Made by a program: the position numbers and the translations under genes
The notes under the pieces: model-generated
What the model was told of the DNA's origin: nothing
The model's database searches: none
Seen by the model: the letters and a program-made list of their open reading frames with translations, nothing else
Shown: one piece after another, positions 1 through 7,779 of the stretch
Position numbering within the stretch: the stretch's first letter is position 1
Layout: each line of letters begins with the position of its first letter
From: Micrococcaceae bacterium RIT 802
Lineage (GTDB): Bacteria; Actinomycetota; Actinomycetes; Actinomycetales; Micrococcaceae
Direction: 5' to 3'
Assembly (NCBI GenBank): GCA_016892645.1
Contig: JAFEMX010000008.1
Span: forward strand, 1-64,000
Length of the DNA: 64,000 nt

Positions 1-1140
1 GCCGCTTCCCTGCCCTTCGGGTACCGCATCACCATCGCCGACAATGCCAGCACCGACGACACGCTGGTGGTGGCCGAACGGATCGCCCGCGAACTGGGGA
101 GCATCGCCGTCGTGCATCTGGAGGAAAAGGGGCGCGGACGCGCGCTGCGCGCCGCCTGGGCCGCCTCCGACTCCCCGGTCCTGGCCTACATGGACGTCGA
201 CCTGTCCACCGACCTGGCCGCGTTCGGCCCGCTGATCGCCCCGCTGCTCTCCGGGCACTCGGAGGTGGCCATCGGCACCCGCCTGGGCCGCGGCTCCCGG
301 GTGGTGCGCGGGCCGAAGCGCGAATTCATCTCCCGCGGCTACAACCTGGTCCTGCACGGGTCGCTGGGCACCGGCTTCTCCGACGCCCAATGCGGGTTCA
401 AGGCCATCCGCAAGGACGTCGCCGAGCAGCTGTTGCCGCACACGCGCGACAATTCCTGGTTCTTCGACACCGAGCTGCTGGTGCTCGCCGAACAGTGCGG
501 GCTGCGCGTGGCCGAGATCCCGGTCGATTGGACCGACGACCCGCGCTCCAGCGTCGCCCTGGCCCGCACCGCCGCCGACGACCTGGCCGGCATCTGGCGC
601 ATCGGCACCTCCCTGGTGGCCGGCCGGATCCCGGTGGAGACGATCCGGCGCGAACTCGGCCGCACCGAACCGGCCCGGGCGCGCAGCAACACGCTGTTCG
701 GGCAGCTGGTGCGCTTCGGGGCGATCGGGGTGGTCTCCACCCTGGCCTATCTGGCCGTCTTCCTGCTGCTGCGCCACATCACCGGGGCACAGGCCGCCAA
801 CTTCACGGCCCTGCTGCTCACCGCGATCGGCAACACCGCGGCCAACCGGTTGTTCACGTTCGGGATCCGCGGCCGGCAGGGCATCGTGACCCACCACATC
901 CAGGGCCTGCTGGTCTTCGCGATCGGCCTCGCCCTGACCTCCGGCGCGCTGGTCCTGGTCCACCAGGGTGCCGCGCCCGGCAGCACCGTGGAGGTCGTCG
1001 CCGTCGTGCTGGCGAACCTGCTGGCCACGCTGGTGCGCTTCGTGCTGTTCCGGCACTGGGTCTTCGGGCGCCGTCCGGCCACGTCGGCCACCACCACCGC
1101 CCCCGGCACGACCACCCCGAGCCCGGAGGCCACCGCATGA
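1..1140 (+). CDS. GT2 family glycosyltransferase with C-terminal GtrA domain (5' end outside window)
   Basis: Reading is open from the first base, so the true start lies upstream; 379 residues are visible. The N-terminal part is a GT-A fold family 2 transferase: it opens with ITIADNASTDDT, followed by the DxD-like MDVDLS and the acceptor-loop DAQCGFKAI and WFFDTELL typical of dolichyl/polyprenyl-phosphate sugar synthases. The C-terminal ~140 residues form a GtrA-like four-helix membrane domain (RFGAIGVVSTLAYL to RFVLFRHWVFG). Proteins of this build move a sugar from a nucleotide sugar to a polyprenyl phosphate and help flip it across the membrane. The next gene, an ArnT/PMT-type transferase that would use such lipid-linked sugars, starts inside this gene's stop codon (ATGA overlap), so translational coupling and a shared cell-envelope pathway are likely. 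The sugar cannot be told from sequence. Confidence 0.9.
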   Translation, partial: AASLPFGYRITIADNASTDDTLVVAERIARELGSIAVVHLEEKGRGRALRAAWAASDSPVLAYMDVDLSTDLAAFGPLIAPLLSGHSEVAIGTRLGRGSRVVRGPKREFISRGYNLVLHGSLGTGFSDAQCGFKAIRKDVAEQLLPHTRDNSWFFDTELLVLAEQCGLRVAEIPVDWTDDPRSSVALARTAADDLAGIWRIGTSLVAGRIPVETIRRELGRTEPARARSNTLFGQLVRFGAIGVVSTLAYLAVFLLLRHITGAQAANFTALLLTAIGNTAANRLFTFGIRGRQGIVTHHIQGLLVFAIGLALTSGALVLVHQGAAPGSTVEVVAVVLANLLATLVRFVLFRHWVFGRRPATSATTTAPGTTTPSPEATA

Positions 1141-3350
1141 GCGCCCCGGCAGGAACCCGGCACGACGGCGGCACCCGGGTGCCGCCGTCGTCCCCCTCCC
1201 GCTGGACGCTGGTCTGGCAGCGGCTGCTCGCTACCGAGTCGGCGGTGTTGCGCCAACGCCTGGCCCTGGGCGTGCTGCTGGTGGGCACCGCGGTGCTCTA
1301 CCTGTGGAACCTGGGCGCCAACGGGTGGGCGAACTCGTTCTACTCGGCGGCCATTCAGGCCGGGTCGGAGAGCTGGAAGGCGTTCCTGTTCGGCTCCTCG
1401 GACGCCGCGAACTCGATCACCGTGGACAAGCCGCCGGCCTCGTTGTGGATCCCGGCGCTGAGCGTGCGGGTCTTCGGGCTGAGCAGCTGGTCGATCCTGG
1501 TCCCCGAGGCGTTGATGGGCGTCGCGACGGTCTGGCTGCTGTACTCCACCGTGCGGCGGGTCGCCTCCCACGCCGCGGGCCTTCTCGCCGGGGCGGTGCT
1601 GGCGCTGACGCCGGTGGCGCTGCTGATGTTCCGCTACAACAACCCCGAGGCGCTGTTGCTGCTGCTGATGGCCGCCGCCGCCTACACCGTGGTGCGTGCC
1701 GTGCAGGCCGGCGAGCGCGACGCGGTGGAGGCCGCCGGCGGTCCACGCCGGTTCGCCCTGTGGCACCGGGCCAGTCCGGCGTTGCGCTGGATGGTGCTGT
1801 GCGGGGTGCTGGTCGGCTTCGGGTTCCTGGCCAAGCAGCTGCAGGTGCTGCTGGTGGTGCCAGGCTTCGTGCTGGGCTACCTGTTGGCGGCACCGCTGTC
1901 CTGGCGCCGCAGGATCGGCCACGTGCTCGGTGCCGGAGCAGGGCTGGTCGTCGCGGCCGGCTGGTGGATCGCGCTGGTGGAACTCTGGCCGGCCGATTCA
2001 CGCCCCTACATCGGCGGGTCGCAGGACAACTCGTTCCTGGAGCTGACGTTCGGCTACAACGGGCTGGGCCGCATCAGCGGGAACGAGACCGGAAGTGTCG
2101 GTGCCCCCCAGTGGGGCGACACCGGCATCACCCGGCTGTTCAGCGGGGATTTCGCCTCGCAGATCGCCTGGCTGCTGCCCGCCGCCCTCCTGCTGGTGGT
2201 GGTCGTTGCCGTGATCGTGGTGCGCACCCGGGCCCTGCGTGATCCGCGGGGCCGCGCCTACACCGCCCTGTTCGTCTCCATGGCCGCCTGGCTGGTCGTG
2301 ACGTGGCTGGTGTTCAGCTACATGCAGGGCATCATCCACCAGTACTACACGGCCGCGCTCGCCCCGGCGATCGCCGCCCTGGTCGGCATCGGCGGCTGGC
2401 TGCTGCACCAATTCCTCGACCAGGCCTGGGCACGCATCGTCTCCGCGGTGCTGGTGGCGGGCACCGGATGCTGGAGCGTGCACCTGCTGCACCTGTACCC
2501 GGCCTTCCTGCCCTGGCTCGGCCCGGTGGTCGGCGTCGTGGCCTGCGTGGCCGCCGCGGTGCTGCTGGTGCCGCCGGCCTTCTGGACGGCCGAGCAGACC
2601 ACGGCCAGGGCCCCCTTCCTGCGACGGGCCGCCGGTGCCGGACTGGTGCTGGCACTGGTGTCGACCGTGGTGGCACCGGCCTCCTACGCTGCGGTGACCA
2701 CGACCCAGGGCCGCAGCGGGTCGATCATCACCGCCGGCCCGTCATCCGGCGGGCCGGGGGCTTTCGGGAACGCCTTCGGCGGCCGGGGCGGGGGCGGCGG
2801 ACAGCTGCCGCCCGGAGGCGCGGGGACCGGACCGAACGGGACCGGCATGGGCCAACCGCCGGCGGGCATGGGCCTTGGCAACGCCACCGGAACGATGCCC
2901 GGCCAGACGGGTGCGGGAACCAGGCCCGGTGGAACCGGCGGCTTCGGCGGCGGCATGGGTGGCGGTGGTGGCGGCCTGCTCTCCGCGGCGACGGTCGGTG
3001 ACGAGCTGAAGGCCCTGCTGGAGCAGGACGCCTCCTCCTACCGTTGGGTTGCCGCCGCCGTTGGATCCAACAGCGCGTCGGGATACCAGCTGGCCACGCA
3101 GGATCCGGTCATGCCGGTTGGCGGCTTCAATGGTTCGGATCCGTCCCCCACGCTGGAGCAGTTCCAAGCGTATGTCCAGAACGGCGACATCCATTACTTC
3201 ATCGGTGGCGGCATGGGCATGCGGGCCAATGGCGGATCGAGCGCCTCGACGGAGATCTCCACCTGGGTGGAGGCGAACTTCGAGGCCCAGACGGTCGACG
3301 GGGTGACCCTCTACGATCTGAGCGGAGCCTCAACAACGCTCGGAGGCTAA
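1137..3350 (+). CDS. ArnT/PMT-like membrane glycosyltransferase
   Basis: A 737-residue polytopic membrane protein. The start ATG overlaps the upstream stop. After a short cytoplasmic tail come about a dozen hydrophobic segments. The first periplasmic loop carries an acidic pair region and VDKPPASLWIPALSVRVFG, the signature of GT39/GT83-type (PMT_2, ArnT-like) transferases that use polyprenyl-phosphate sugars as donors. Around residues 525-620 there is an extreme Gly/Pro/Thr/Met-rich linker, followed by a soluble C-terminal domain of ~120 residues with FIGGGMGMRANGG. This layout (membrane catalytic part, Gly-rich linker, small extracytoplasmic domain) is common in actinobacterial members. With the preceding GT2-GtrA protein it probably decorates a wall polymer or secreted protein. 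Acceptor and sugar are unknown. Confidence 0.88.
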   Translation: MSAPAGTRHDGGTRVPPSSPSRWTLVWQRLLATESAVLRQRLALGVLLVGTAVLYLWNLGANGWANSFYSAAIQAGSESWKAFLFGSSDAANSITVDKPPASLWIPALSVRVFGLSSWSILVPEALMGVATVWLLYSTVRRVASHAAGLLAGAVLALTPVALLMFRYNNPEALLLLLMAAAAYTVVRAVQAGERDAVEAAGGPRRFALWHRASPALRWMVLCGVLVGFGFLAKQLQVLLVVPGFVLGYLLAAPLSWRRRIGHVLGAGAGLVVAAGWWIALVELWPADSRPYIGGSQDNSFLELTFGYNGLGRISGNETGSVGAPQWGDTGITRLFSGDFASQIAWLLPAALLLVVVVAVIVVRTRALRDPRGRAYTALFVSMAAWLVVTWLVFSYMQGIIHQYYTAALAPAIAALVGIGGWLLHQFLDQAWARIVSAVLVAGTGCWSVHLLHLYPAFLPWLGPVVGVVACVAAAVLLVPPAFWTAEQTTARAPFLRRAAGAGLVLALVSTVVAPASYAAVTTTQGRSGSIITAGPSSGGPGAFGNAFGGRGGGGGQLPPGGAGTGPNGTGMGQPPAGMGLGNATGTMPGQTGAGTRPGGTGGFGGGMGGGGGGLLSAATVGDELKALLEQDASSYRWVAAAVGSNSASGYQLATQDPVMPVGGFNGSDPSPTLEQFQAYVQNGDIHYFIGGGMGMRANGGSSASTEISTWVEANFEAQTVDGVTLYDLSGASTTLGG

Positions 3351-3366
3351 GCGACACCGCAAGAGC

Positions 3367-3407
3367 AGCGATGCCCCGCCCACGATTCCGGGCGGGGCAT
3401 CGTCGCT
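3367..3407. terminator. Hairpin between convergent genes
   Basis: AGCGATGCCCCGCCC pairs across an 8-nt loop with GGGCGGGGCATCGTCGCT, with one bulge. It lies between the convergent glycosyltransferase and doc genes and could end transcription in both directions. There is no T-tract on either side, so it is a non-canonical terminator at best. Confidence 0.55.
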
Positions 3408-3465
3408 GACGGGACATGCGCGTCATCGTCATGACGCTCCGAAGCCTCGCGCCCTGGTCATGTGG

Positions 3466-3828
3466 TCAGCCCAACATCTTGTCGATGATCGCTGCGGATT
3501 CCTCAGAGCCGATCTCACCGGCAGCTACGCCTACCGCCAAATCGAAGAGCGTCGCTTCCGACGCCTTCTCGACTTTTCCGTTCAACCGCAGAAACATGAT
3601 CATCAAGGTCATGCCGGTCCGCTTGTTGCCGTCCAGCAGGGGGTGGTTTCTGATGACGGACTCGAGGAGGACCGCAGCCTTCATCGCCAAGGACGGGTAG
3701 GCGTCTTCCCCCATGATCCGCGTCGCAGATCGGGCCAAAGCCGAGGCCAGCATTCCGGCGTCACGCACATGGAAACCGAATCGGTTGACCACATGCAGTG
3801 CGTCATCGAGACTCAGATACCGCGTCAC
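3466..3828 (-). CDS. doc: Doc-type toxin (Fic/Doc family)
   Basis: A 120-residue protein, the usual length of Doc. The Fic core is HPLLDGNKRTG with His62, Asp66, Asn68, Lys69 and Arg70. The HxxxxxNKR form, lacking the second Arg of AMPylating Fic proteins, is the Doc version; Doc of phage P1 phosphorylates EF-Tu and stops translation. The preceding LAMKAAVLLESVIRN helix and following LMIMFLRLNGKVEKA helix match the family. The start ATG overlaps the stop of the upstream antitoxin gene by 4 nt, the normal order for a toxin-antitoxin pair. The partner here is a ribbon-helix-helix protein rather than a classical Phd, judged from sequence only. Fold assignment is secure; activity is inferred. Confidence 0.9.
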   Translation of the reverse strand: MTRYLSLDDALHVVNRFGFHVRDAGMLASALARSATRIMGEDAYPSLAMKAAVLLESVIRNHPLLDGNKRTGMTLMIMFLRLNGKVEKASEATLFDLAVGVAAGEIGSEESAAIIDKMLG

Positions 3829-4031
3829 GCGTCTTCCAGGCGGCGCAGGAGCTCCGCATGATCGGCGACAACGGAATCAAAGACCTCGTCAAGTTCACGG
3901 CGCCGTGAATGACGCTCGACGACCAGTTCGGCACCCTGAAGCAGAAGCGCGCTCTTGGAGACGTGCTGGGCTTCAGCAAGCCGGTCGAGCTCCCGGTCAA
4001 GTTCTTCGGGAATACGCAGGTTCAGTGCCAT
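3825..4031 (-). CDS. Ribbon-helix-helix antitoxin of the Doc pair
   Basis: A 68-residue protein. The first ~45 residues read as a MetJ/Arc-type ribbon-helix-helix DNA-binding unit: strand ALNLRIPEELDREL, helix LDRLAEAQ, then VSKSALLLQGAELVVERHS. The acidic tail (DEVFDSVVADHAELLRRLEDA) is the probable toxin-neutralising part. It is the upstream partner of doc with a 4-nt overlap. No Shine-Dalgarno sequence precedes the ATG. Instead TACCAT lies 6 nt before it and is one arm of a perfect palindrome that reaches the start codon, which suggests a leaderless, self-repressed transcript. A Phd/YefM fold was considered, but the sequence reads better as RHH. Confidence 0.82.
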   Translation of the reverse strand: MALNLRIPEELDRELDRLAEAQHVSKSALLLQGAELVVERHSRRRELDEVFDSVVADHAELLRRLEDA

Positions 4032-4043
4032 ACCATTATGGTA
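4031..4043 (-). promoter_or_regulatory. Palindromic operator overlapping the antitoxin start
   Basis: TACCAT-T-ATGGTA is a perfect 6-bp inverted repeat around one base. On the minus strand its upstream arm is a plausible -10 hexamer (TACCAT) ending 6 nt before the antitoxin ATG, and its downstream arm touches the start codon. An RHH antitoxin bound here would block both promoter and initiation. Function is inferred. Confidence 0.55.
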
Positions 4044-4109
4044 CCGCAGCGGGCGTCCTCCAGACAGGGAGAAGATCGTCCACGGGTGCCGACCCCTGGA
4101 CCTCCATCG

Positions 4110-4277
4110 TCACCTGACGGGCCTCGCGAGGAACGCCAGCGCGACGCACGCCATCCCTCCCGCGATGATGGCAGCGCCCCAGAACGGAACGCTTCCGGTC
4201 ATCGTGAAGGCGATCCCTACCAGCACCAAGACCAATCCCCCGAGGATTCCACCCAACCTTGGCTTTTTCGTGGTCAT
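4110..4277 (-). CDS. Small two-helix membrane protein
   Basis: A 55-residue reading frame filling an otherwise empty stretch. It starts MTTKKPRLGG, then has two hydrophobic stretches (ILGGLVLVLVGIAFTM and WGAAIIAGGMACVALAFLA) joined by a short TGSVPF turn, and ends with the basic ARPVR. A good ribosome-binding site (GAAGGGA, 6 nt spacer) precedes the ATG. The positive-inside rule puts both ends in the cytoplasm. I do not recognise the family; small proteins of this shape are common in Arthrobacter relatives. It sits between upp and the toxin-antitoxin pair on the same strand, separated by 107 nt and 78 nt, and is probably transcribed alone. Confidence 0.6.
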   Translation of the reverse strand: MTTKKPRLGGILGGLVLVLVGIAFTMTGSVPFWGAAIIAGGMACVALAFLARPVR

Positions 4278-4384
4278 CGCAGTCCCTTCGGTGGAGGCCA
4301 GCGACCAACGGCCTCGATCGAGTCCAGCCGAGGGAGCAGGGCGGGGACACGACGCCTGGAGGCACCGCCGTCGTGCAGTGTCTT

Positions 4385-5023
4385 CTAGTGGGCCAGCCCG
4401 TAGAGGCGGTCGCCGGCGTCGCCGAGGCCCGGGACGATGTAGGCGTTCTCGTCGAGCTTCTCGTCCAGGGCGGCCAGCACCAGGTGGACGCGGGCGTCGT
4501 CGCCGTAGTGCTCCTCGAGCCGATCCAGGCCCTCGGGGGCGGCGATGAGGCAGATGCAGGTGACGTCGGAGGCGCCGCGGTCGAAGAGGAACTTGATGGA
4601 CTCGATCAGGGTGCCGCCGGTGGCGAGCATCGGATCCAGCACGAACACCTGGCGGCCGGTGAGGTCCTCGGGCAGGCGCTCGGCGTAGGTGACGATGTCC
4701 AGCGTCTTCTCGTTGCGGGCCATGCCCAGGAACCCGACCTCGGCGGTGGGGACCAGGCGGGTCATGCCCTCGAGCATGCCCAGGCCGGCGCGCAGGATCG
4801 GCACGACCAGCGGGGTGGGCTTGGCGAAGGAGGTGCCCGTGGTGGTGGCGACGGGGGTCTCGACCTCCACCTGGACGGTGCGCACCTCGCGGGTGGCCTC
4901 GTAGGCCAGCAGGGTCACCAGTTCGTCGGTGAGCTGCCGGAAGACCGGGGACGGGGTGTTCTTGTCCCGGAGGACCGAGACCTTGTGGGCCACCAGCGGG
5001 TGGTCGACTACCTGTACGCGCAT
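4385..5023 (-). CDS. upp: Uracil phosphoribosyltransferase
   Basis: A 212-residue protein of normal length for Upp. It converts uracil and PRPP to UMP in pyrimidine salvage. The PRPP-binding loop is [17 protein letters not shown]; the N-terminal half has [18 protein letters not shown] and the C-terminal uracil-binding part [18 protein letters not shown]. It is transcribed divergently from tadA with 47 nt between the start codons. No Shine-Dalgarno sequence is present. TAGTTT lies 6 nt before the ATG on the minus strand, so a leaderless transcript is likely. The divergent upp/tadA arrangement is conserved in many actinobacteria. Confidence 0.97.
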   Translation of the reverse strand: MRVQVVDHPLVAHKVSVLRDKNTPSPVFRQLTDELVTLLAYEATREVRTVQVEVETPVATTTGTSFAKPTPLVVPILRAGLGMLEGMTRLVPTAEVGFLGMARNEKTLDIVTYAERLPEDLTGRQVFVLDPMLATGGTLIESIKFLFDRGASDVTCICLIAAPEGLDRLEEHYGDDARVHLVLAALDEKLDENAYIVPGLGDAGDRLYGLAH

Positions 5024-5070
5024 GCCCTAAAACTACCAGCCCGCCCCGGGCGCTCGGCTACTGTGGGTGC
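5024..5070. promoter_or_regulatory. Compact divergent promoter region for upp and tadA
   Basis: Only 47 nt separate the two start codons. On the minus strand TAGTTT (5035-5030) ends 6 nt before the upp ATG; on the plus strand TACTGT (5059-5064) ends 6 nt before the tadA GTG. Neither gene has a Shine-Dalgarno sequence. Both fit leaderless transcription from -10 boxes, with each -35 region lying between the two -10 boxes. Confidence 0.5.
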
Positions 5071-5556
5071 GTGATCCGAGATGATGCGCACCACGCGGAG
5101 TGGATGGGCCTGGCGCTGGCCGAGGCCCGCGCGGCGCTGGCGACCGGCGACGTGCCCATCGGCGCCGTTGTCATCGGCCCCGACGGCTCCGTCGTCGCCA
5201 CCGGCCGCAACGAACGCGAGGCGTCCGGGGACCCCACCGCCCACGCGGAGGTCGTCGCCATCCGCGCCGCCGCCGCAGCCCTGCAGGATTCAGGGCACGA
5301 CGACGGCTGGCGGCTCTCCGAGTGCACCCTGGTCGTGACCCTGGAACCGTGTGCGATGTGCGCCGGGGCCATCGTGCTCTCCCGCATCCCGCGCGTCGTC
5401 TTCGGTGCGTGGGACGAGAAGGCCGGCGCCTCCGGGTCGGTGTTCGACGTGCTGCGCGAACCGCGCCTGAACCACTGGGTCGAGGTCTTCCCCCGCGTCC
5501 GCGAGGCCGAGTGCACGGCCCTGCTGACCGGCTTCTTCACCGACCTCAGAAAGTAG
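5071..5556 (+). CDS. tadA: tRNA adenosine(34) deaminase
   Basis: A 161-residue zinc deaminase. It shows the full cytidine-deaminase-like site: HAE at 58-60 (zinc His and catalytic Glu) and PCAMC at 93-97 (two zinc Cys). The motif PCxMCAGAIVLSRI and the tail ECTALLTGFF are typical of TadA, which deaminates A34 of tRNA-Arg(ACG) to inosine so that it can read CGC and CGA codons. The GTG start is chosen because it gives the standard N-terminus and because TACTGT ends 6 nt upstream, consistent with a leaderless mRNA. It is divergent from upp. Guanine or cytosine deaminase is less likely given the TadA-type tail. Confidence 0.95.
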   Translation: MIRDDAHHAEWMGLALAEARAALATGDVPIGAVVIGPDGSVVATGRNEREASGDPTAHAEVVAIRAAAAALQDSGHDDGWRLSECTLVVTLEPCAMCAGAIVLSRIPRVVFGAWDEKAGASGSVFDVLREPRLNHWVEVFPRVREAECTALLTGFFTDLRK

Positions 5557-5645
5557 CCTTCCCGCCATTGACCGGCGGCCCGCCACGGCGGAGAATGCGT
5601 CGCAGGACCGGGCGACGGAACCCGGCCACTGCCTGAGGTGGAGCC

Positions 5646-7067
5646 ATGGCGCAGCACGCGATTGACGTGTCCGACTACCGGCAGCTGGGGGAAACGATCG
5701 GCGGCGGCATCGTCCTGCCCGATGATGCCGACTACGACGAAGCGCGCGCGGTCTGGAACGCCATGATCGACAAGCGGCCGGCGGTGATCGTCCGCGCCGG
5801 ATCCGTGGCCGATGTCGCCCCGGCGCTGGCCTTCGCGCGCGATCACGACCTGCTGATCGCCATCCGCGGCGGCGGGCACAACGTCGCCGGCCACGGCACG
5901 GTGGACGGCGGCCTGGTGCTGGACCTCGCCGCCTGCAACGACGTGCACGTTGACCCCGACACCCGGATCGTGACCGCCGGGCCCGGTGCCACCCTGGCCG
6001 ATCTCGACGCCGCCACCGCACCGCACGGACTGGCGGTCCCCGTCGGCGTCATCTCCGCCACCGGAATCGCCGGGCTGGCACTCGGCGGCGGCTTCGGGTG
6101 GCTGACCCGCGCGCATGGGCTGACGGCCGACAACCTCGTGGCCGCCGAGGTCGTCACCGTTGACGGCCGCACCGTCAGGGCCAGCGCCACGGAGAACCCC
6201 GACCTCTTGTGGGCGCTGAAGGGCGGCGGCGGGAATTTCGGCGTCGTGACATCCTTTTCGTTCAGTGCCCACCCGTTGCCCACCTCCGTGTTGTGCGGGA
6301 ACCTCGTGTACTCCGCGGCGAACTGGACGCGGGCCCTGCGGGCCTACGCCCGCTGGACGGAGGACGTGCCCGATGAGATGACCTCCATCGTCACGTCGCT
6401 GACGCCGCCGCCGGACTGGGAGCTGGGCGCCGAACCGGTCGTCGTTGTCGGTTTCGCGTGGTCGGGCAGCGAACACCAGGCCGGCCAGGACTGCCTGGAC
6501 CGCCTCCTTGCCGCCGCCCCGCCGGACGTCCCGGACGTCGCCCGCCTGCCGTGGCCGCAGTGGCAGTCGTCCCTGGACGCGGTCTTCCCCCGGGGAGTCC
6601 GGGCCTACTGGAGGAACACCGGCCTCAACCGGCTGGATGGGGATGCCATCGACGTCATCACCCGTTTCGCCTCCCAACAGACCTGGCTGGGCACGGCCTT
6701 CGACATCCACCACATGGGCGGGGCATTCGGGCGCGTCGACGAACACTCGTCGTCGTTCCCGTCGCGGAATGCCCGCTACTGGATCAACATCTACGGTTTC
6801 TGGAACGACTCCGCCGACGACGCGCACCACGTCGATTTCATCAGGTCCCTGGACACGGCGATGCGCCCGTTTTCCAGCGGGGCGCAGTACCTGAACTTCA
6901 TGGGGGCCGAAGCCGACAACCCGTTGGTTCCCGGGGCCCCGGCGAACCAGCCGTCGGTCTACGGTGAGGCGCAGCTGGCCAGGTTGCGGGACGTCAAGCT
7001 CGCGTACGATCCGGCGAACCTGCTACGGCTGAACCACAACATCCCGCCGACGTTGGCCGGCGCATAG
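5646..7067 (+). CDS. FAD-binding oxidoreductase, berberine-bridge-enzyme type
   Basis: A 473-residue flavoprotein. The N-terminal PCMH FAD domain has AIRGGGHNVAGHGTVDGG, whose His would carry the 8-alpha-histidyl FAD bond, and GIAGLALGGGFGWLTRAHGL. The C-terminal BBE domain ends in the characteristic YGEAQLARLRDVKLAYDP followed by NLLRLNHNI. Family members oxidise sugars, phenols or secondary metabolites with O2; substrate cannot be predicted. The ATG follows GAGGTGGAGCC. It stands alone between tadA and the clpP operon, with 89 and 97 nt on each side. The second flavin-linking Cys of bicovalent enzymes is not evident, so a monocovalent form is likely. Confidence 0.88.
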   Translation: MAQHAIDVSDYRQLGETIGGGIVLPDDADYDEARAVWNAMIDKRPAVIVRAGSVADVAPALAFARDHDLLIAIRGGGHNVAGHGTVDGGLVLDLAACNDVHVDPDTRIVTAGPGATLADLDAATAPHGLAVPVGVISATGIAGLALGGGFGWLTRAHGLTADNLVAAEVVTVDGRTVRASATENPDLLWALKGGGGNFGVVTSFSFSAHPLPTSVLCGNLVYSAANWTRALRAYARWTEDVPDEMTSIVTSLTPPPDWELGAEPVVVVGFAWSGSEHQAGQDCLDRLLAAAPPDVPDVARLPWPQWQSSLDAVFPRGVRAYWRNTGLNRLDGDAIDVITRFASQQTWLGTAFDIHHMGGAFGRVDEHSSSFPSRNARYWINIYGFWNDSADDAHHVDFIRSLDTAMRPFSSGAQYLNFMGAEADNPLVPGAPANQPSVYGEAQLARLRDVKLAYDPANLLRLNHNIPPTLAGA

Positions 7068-7087
7068 GACCCCCACGTGGTGGTCGT

Positions 7088-7123
7088 TCTGCCGGTGGCG
7101 GCACGCTGCTGCTCCCGGCAGCA
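7088..7123 (+). promoter_or_regulatory. Two palindromes upstream of the clpP operon (candidate PopR/ClgR-type sites)
   Basis: TCTGCC-GGT-GGCGGC (7088-7102) resembles the TCTGCC-N3-GGCAGA palindrome I recall for the Streptomyces activator PopR (10 of 12 defined bases). Immediately downstream is a perfect dyad, TGCTGC-TCCCG-GCAGCA (7107-7123). Both lie 40-80 nt before the first clpP start, where an activator would bind. Assignment to the nearby XRE regulator is inference. Confidence 0.45.
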
Positions 7124-7164
7124 CGGCGGCGACGGGAACACCGGCCGCGCAGCACGCTGGGGGC

Positions 7165-7779
7165 ATGAGCGAACAACCAGAAGCCCGCAGCCTCTTCGAC
7201 CGCCACATGCGCCAGCACCTGTTGATGCACCGTGTCCTGGTCCTCGACGGCCCCCTCGACGACGACAACGGCACCATGCTCGCCGGTCAGCTGATGGCCC
7301 TGGCCGACGACAACCAATCGGACATCTCGCTGTGGATCAACTCCCCCGGCGGTTCCGTCCCCTCCATGTTGGCACTGCGCGACATCATGCGGATCATCCC
7401 GTGCGACGTCTCCACGTTGGCCCTCGGACTGGCCTGCTCCGCCGGGCAGTTCCTGCTCTCCGCCGGAACGCCGGGCAAGCGACGGGCCCTGCCGCGGGCA
7501 CGGATCCTGATGCACCAGGGCTCGGCGGGCATCGGCGGGTCCTCCGCCGAGGTGGAGGTCCAGGCCAACGACCTGCGCCACACCCGGGATACCGTCCTGG
7601 GGCTGATCGCCGAGGACACGGGCCAGACGGTGGAGCGGATCTTCGAGGATTCGCTGCACGACCGCTGGTACACCGCGGCCGGGGCCCTCGAGTACGGCTT
7701 CATCGACGAGGTGGCCGACTCCTACGCGACGATCGCACTGTCGCGGAACCGCCATGCGGGGCTGGGGGTGGAACGATGA
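7165..7779 (+). CDS. clpP: ClpP-family protease subunit with complete catalytic triad
   Basis: A 204-residue ClpP. The triad is intact and spaced as in E. coli ClpP: Ser92 in [14 protein letters not shown], His117 in [10 protein letters not shown], and Asp166 in [22 protein letters not shown] (25 and 49 residues apart). [16 protein letters not shown] matches the oligomer core. Such a subunit would form barrel rings that degrade proteins handed over by ClpX or ClpC. It is first in a two-gene operon and its stop overlaps the start of the second clpP gene (ATGA). There is no proper Shine-Dalgarno sequence; CACGCT ends 6 nt before the ATG. In Streptomyces a second clpP pair (clpP3-clpP4) is switched on by PopR when the main pair fails. 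The neighbouring XRE gene makes this the likely equivalent, not the housekeeping clpP1P2. Confidence 0.93.
   Translation: MSEQPEARSLFDRHMRQHLLMHRVLVLDGPLDDDNGTMLAGQLMALADDNQSDISLWINSPGGSVPSMLALRDIMRIIPCDVSTLALGLACSAGQFLLSAGTPGKRRALPRARILMHQGSAGIGGSSAEVEVQANDLRHTRDTVLGLIAEDTGQTVERIFEDSLHDRWYTAAGALEYGFIDEVADSYATIALSRNRHAGLGVER

Noticed and set aside
2720-2990. Gly-rich stretch in the ArnT-like gene as a repeat element
   Set aside because: It is in frame and codes for a linker common in these proteins; no regular unit length.
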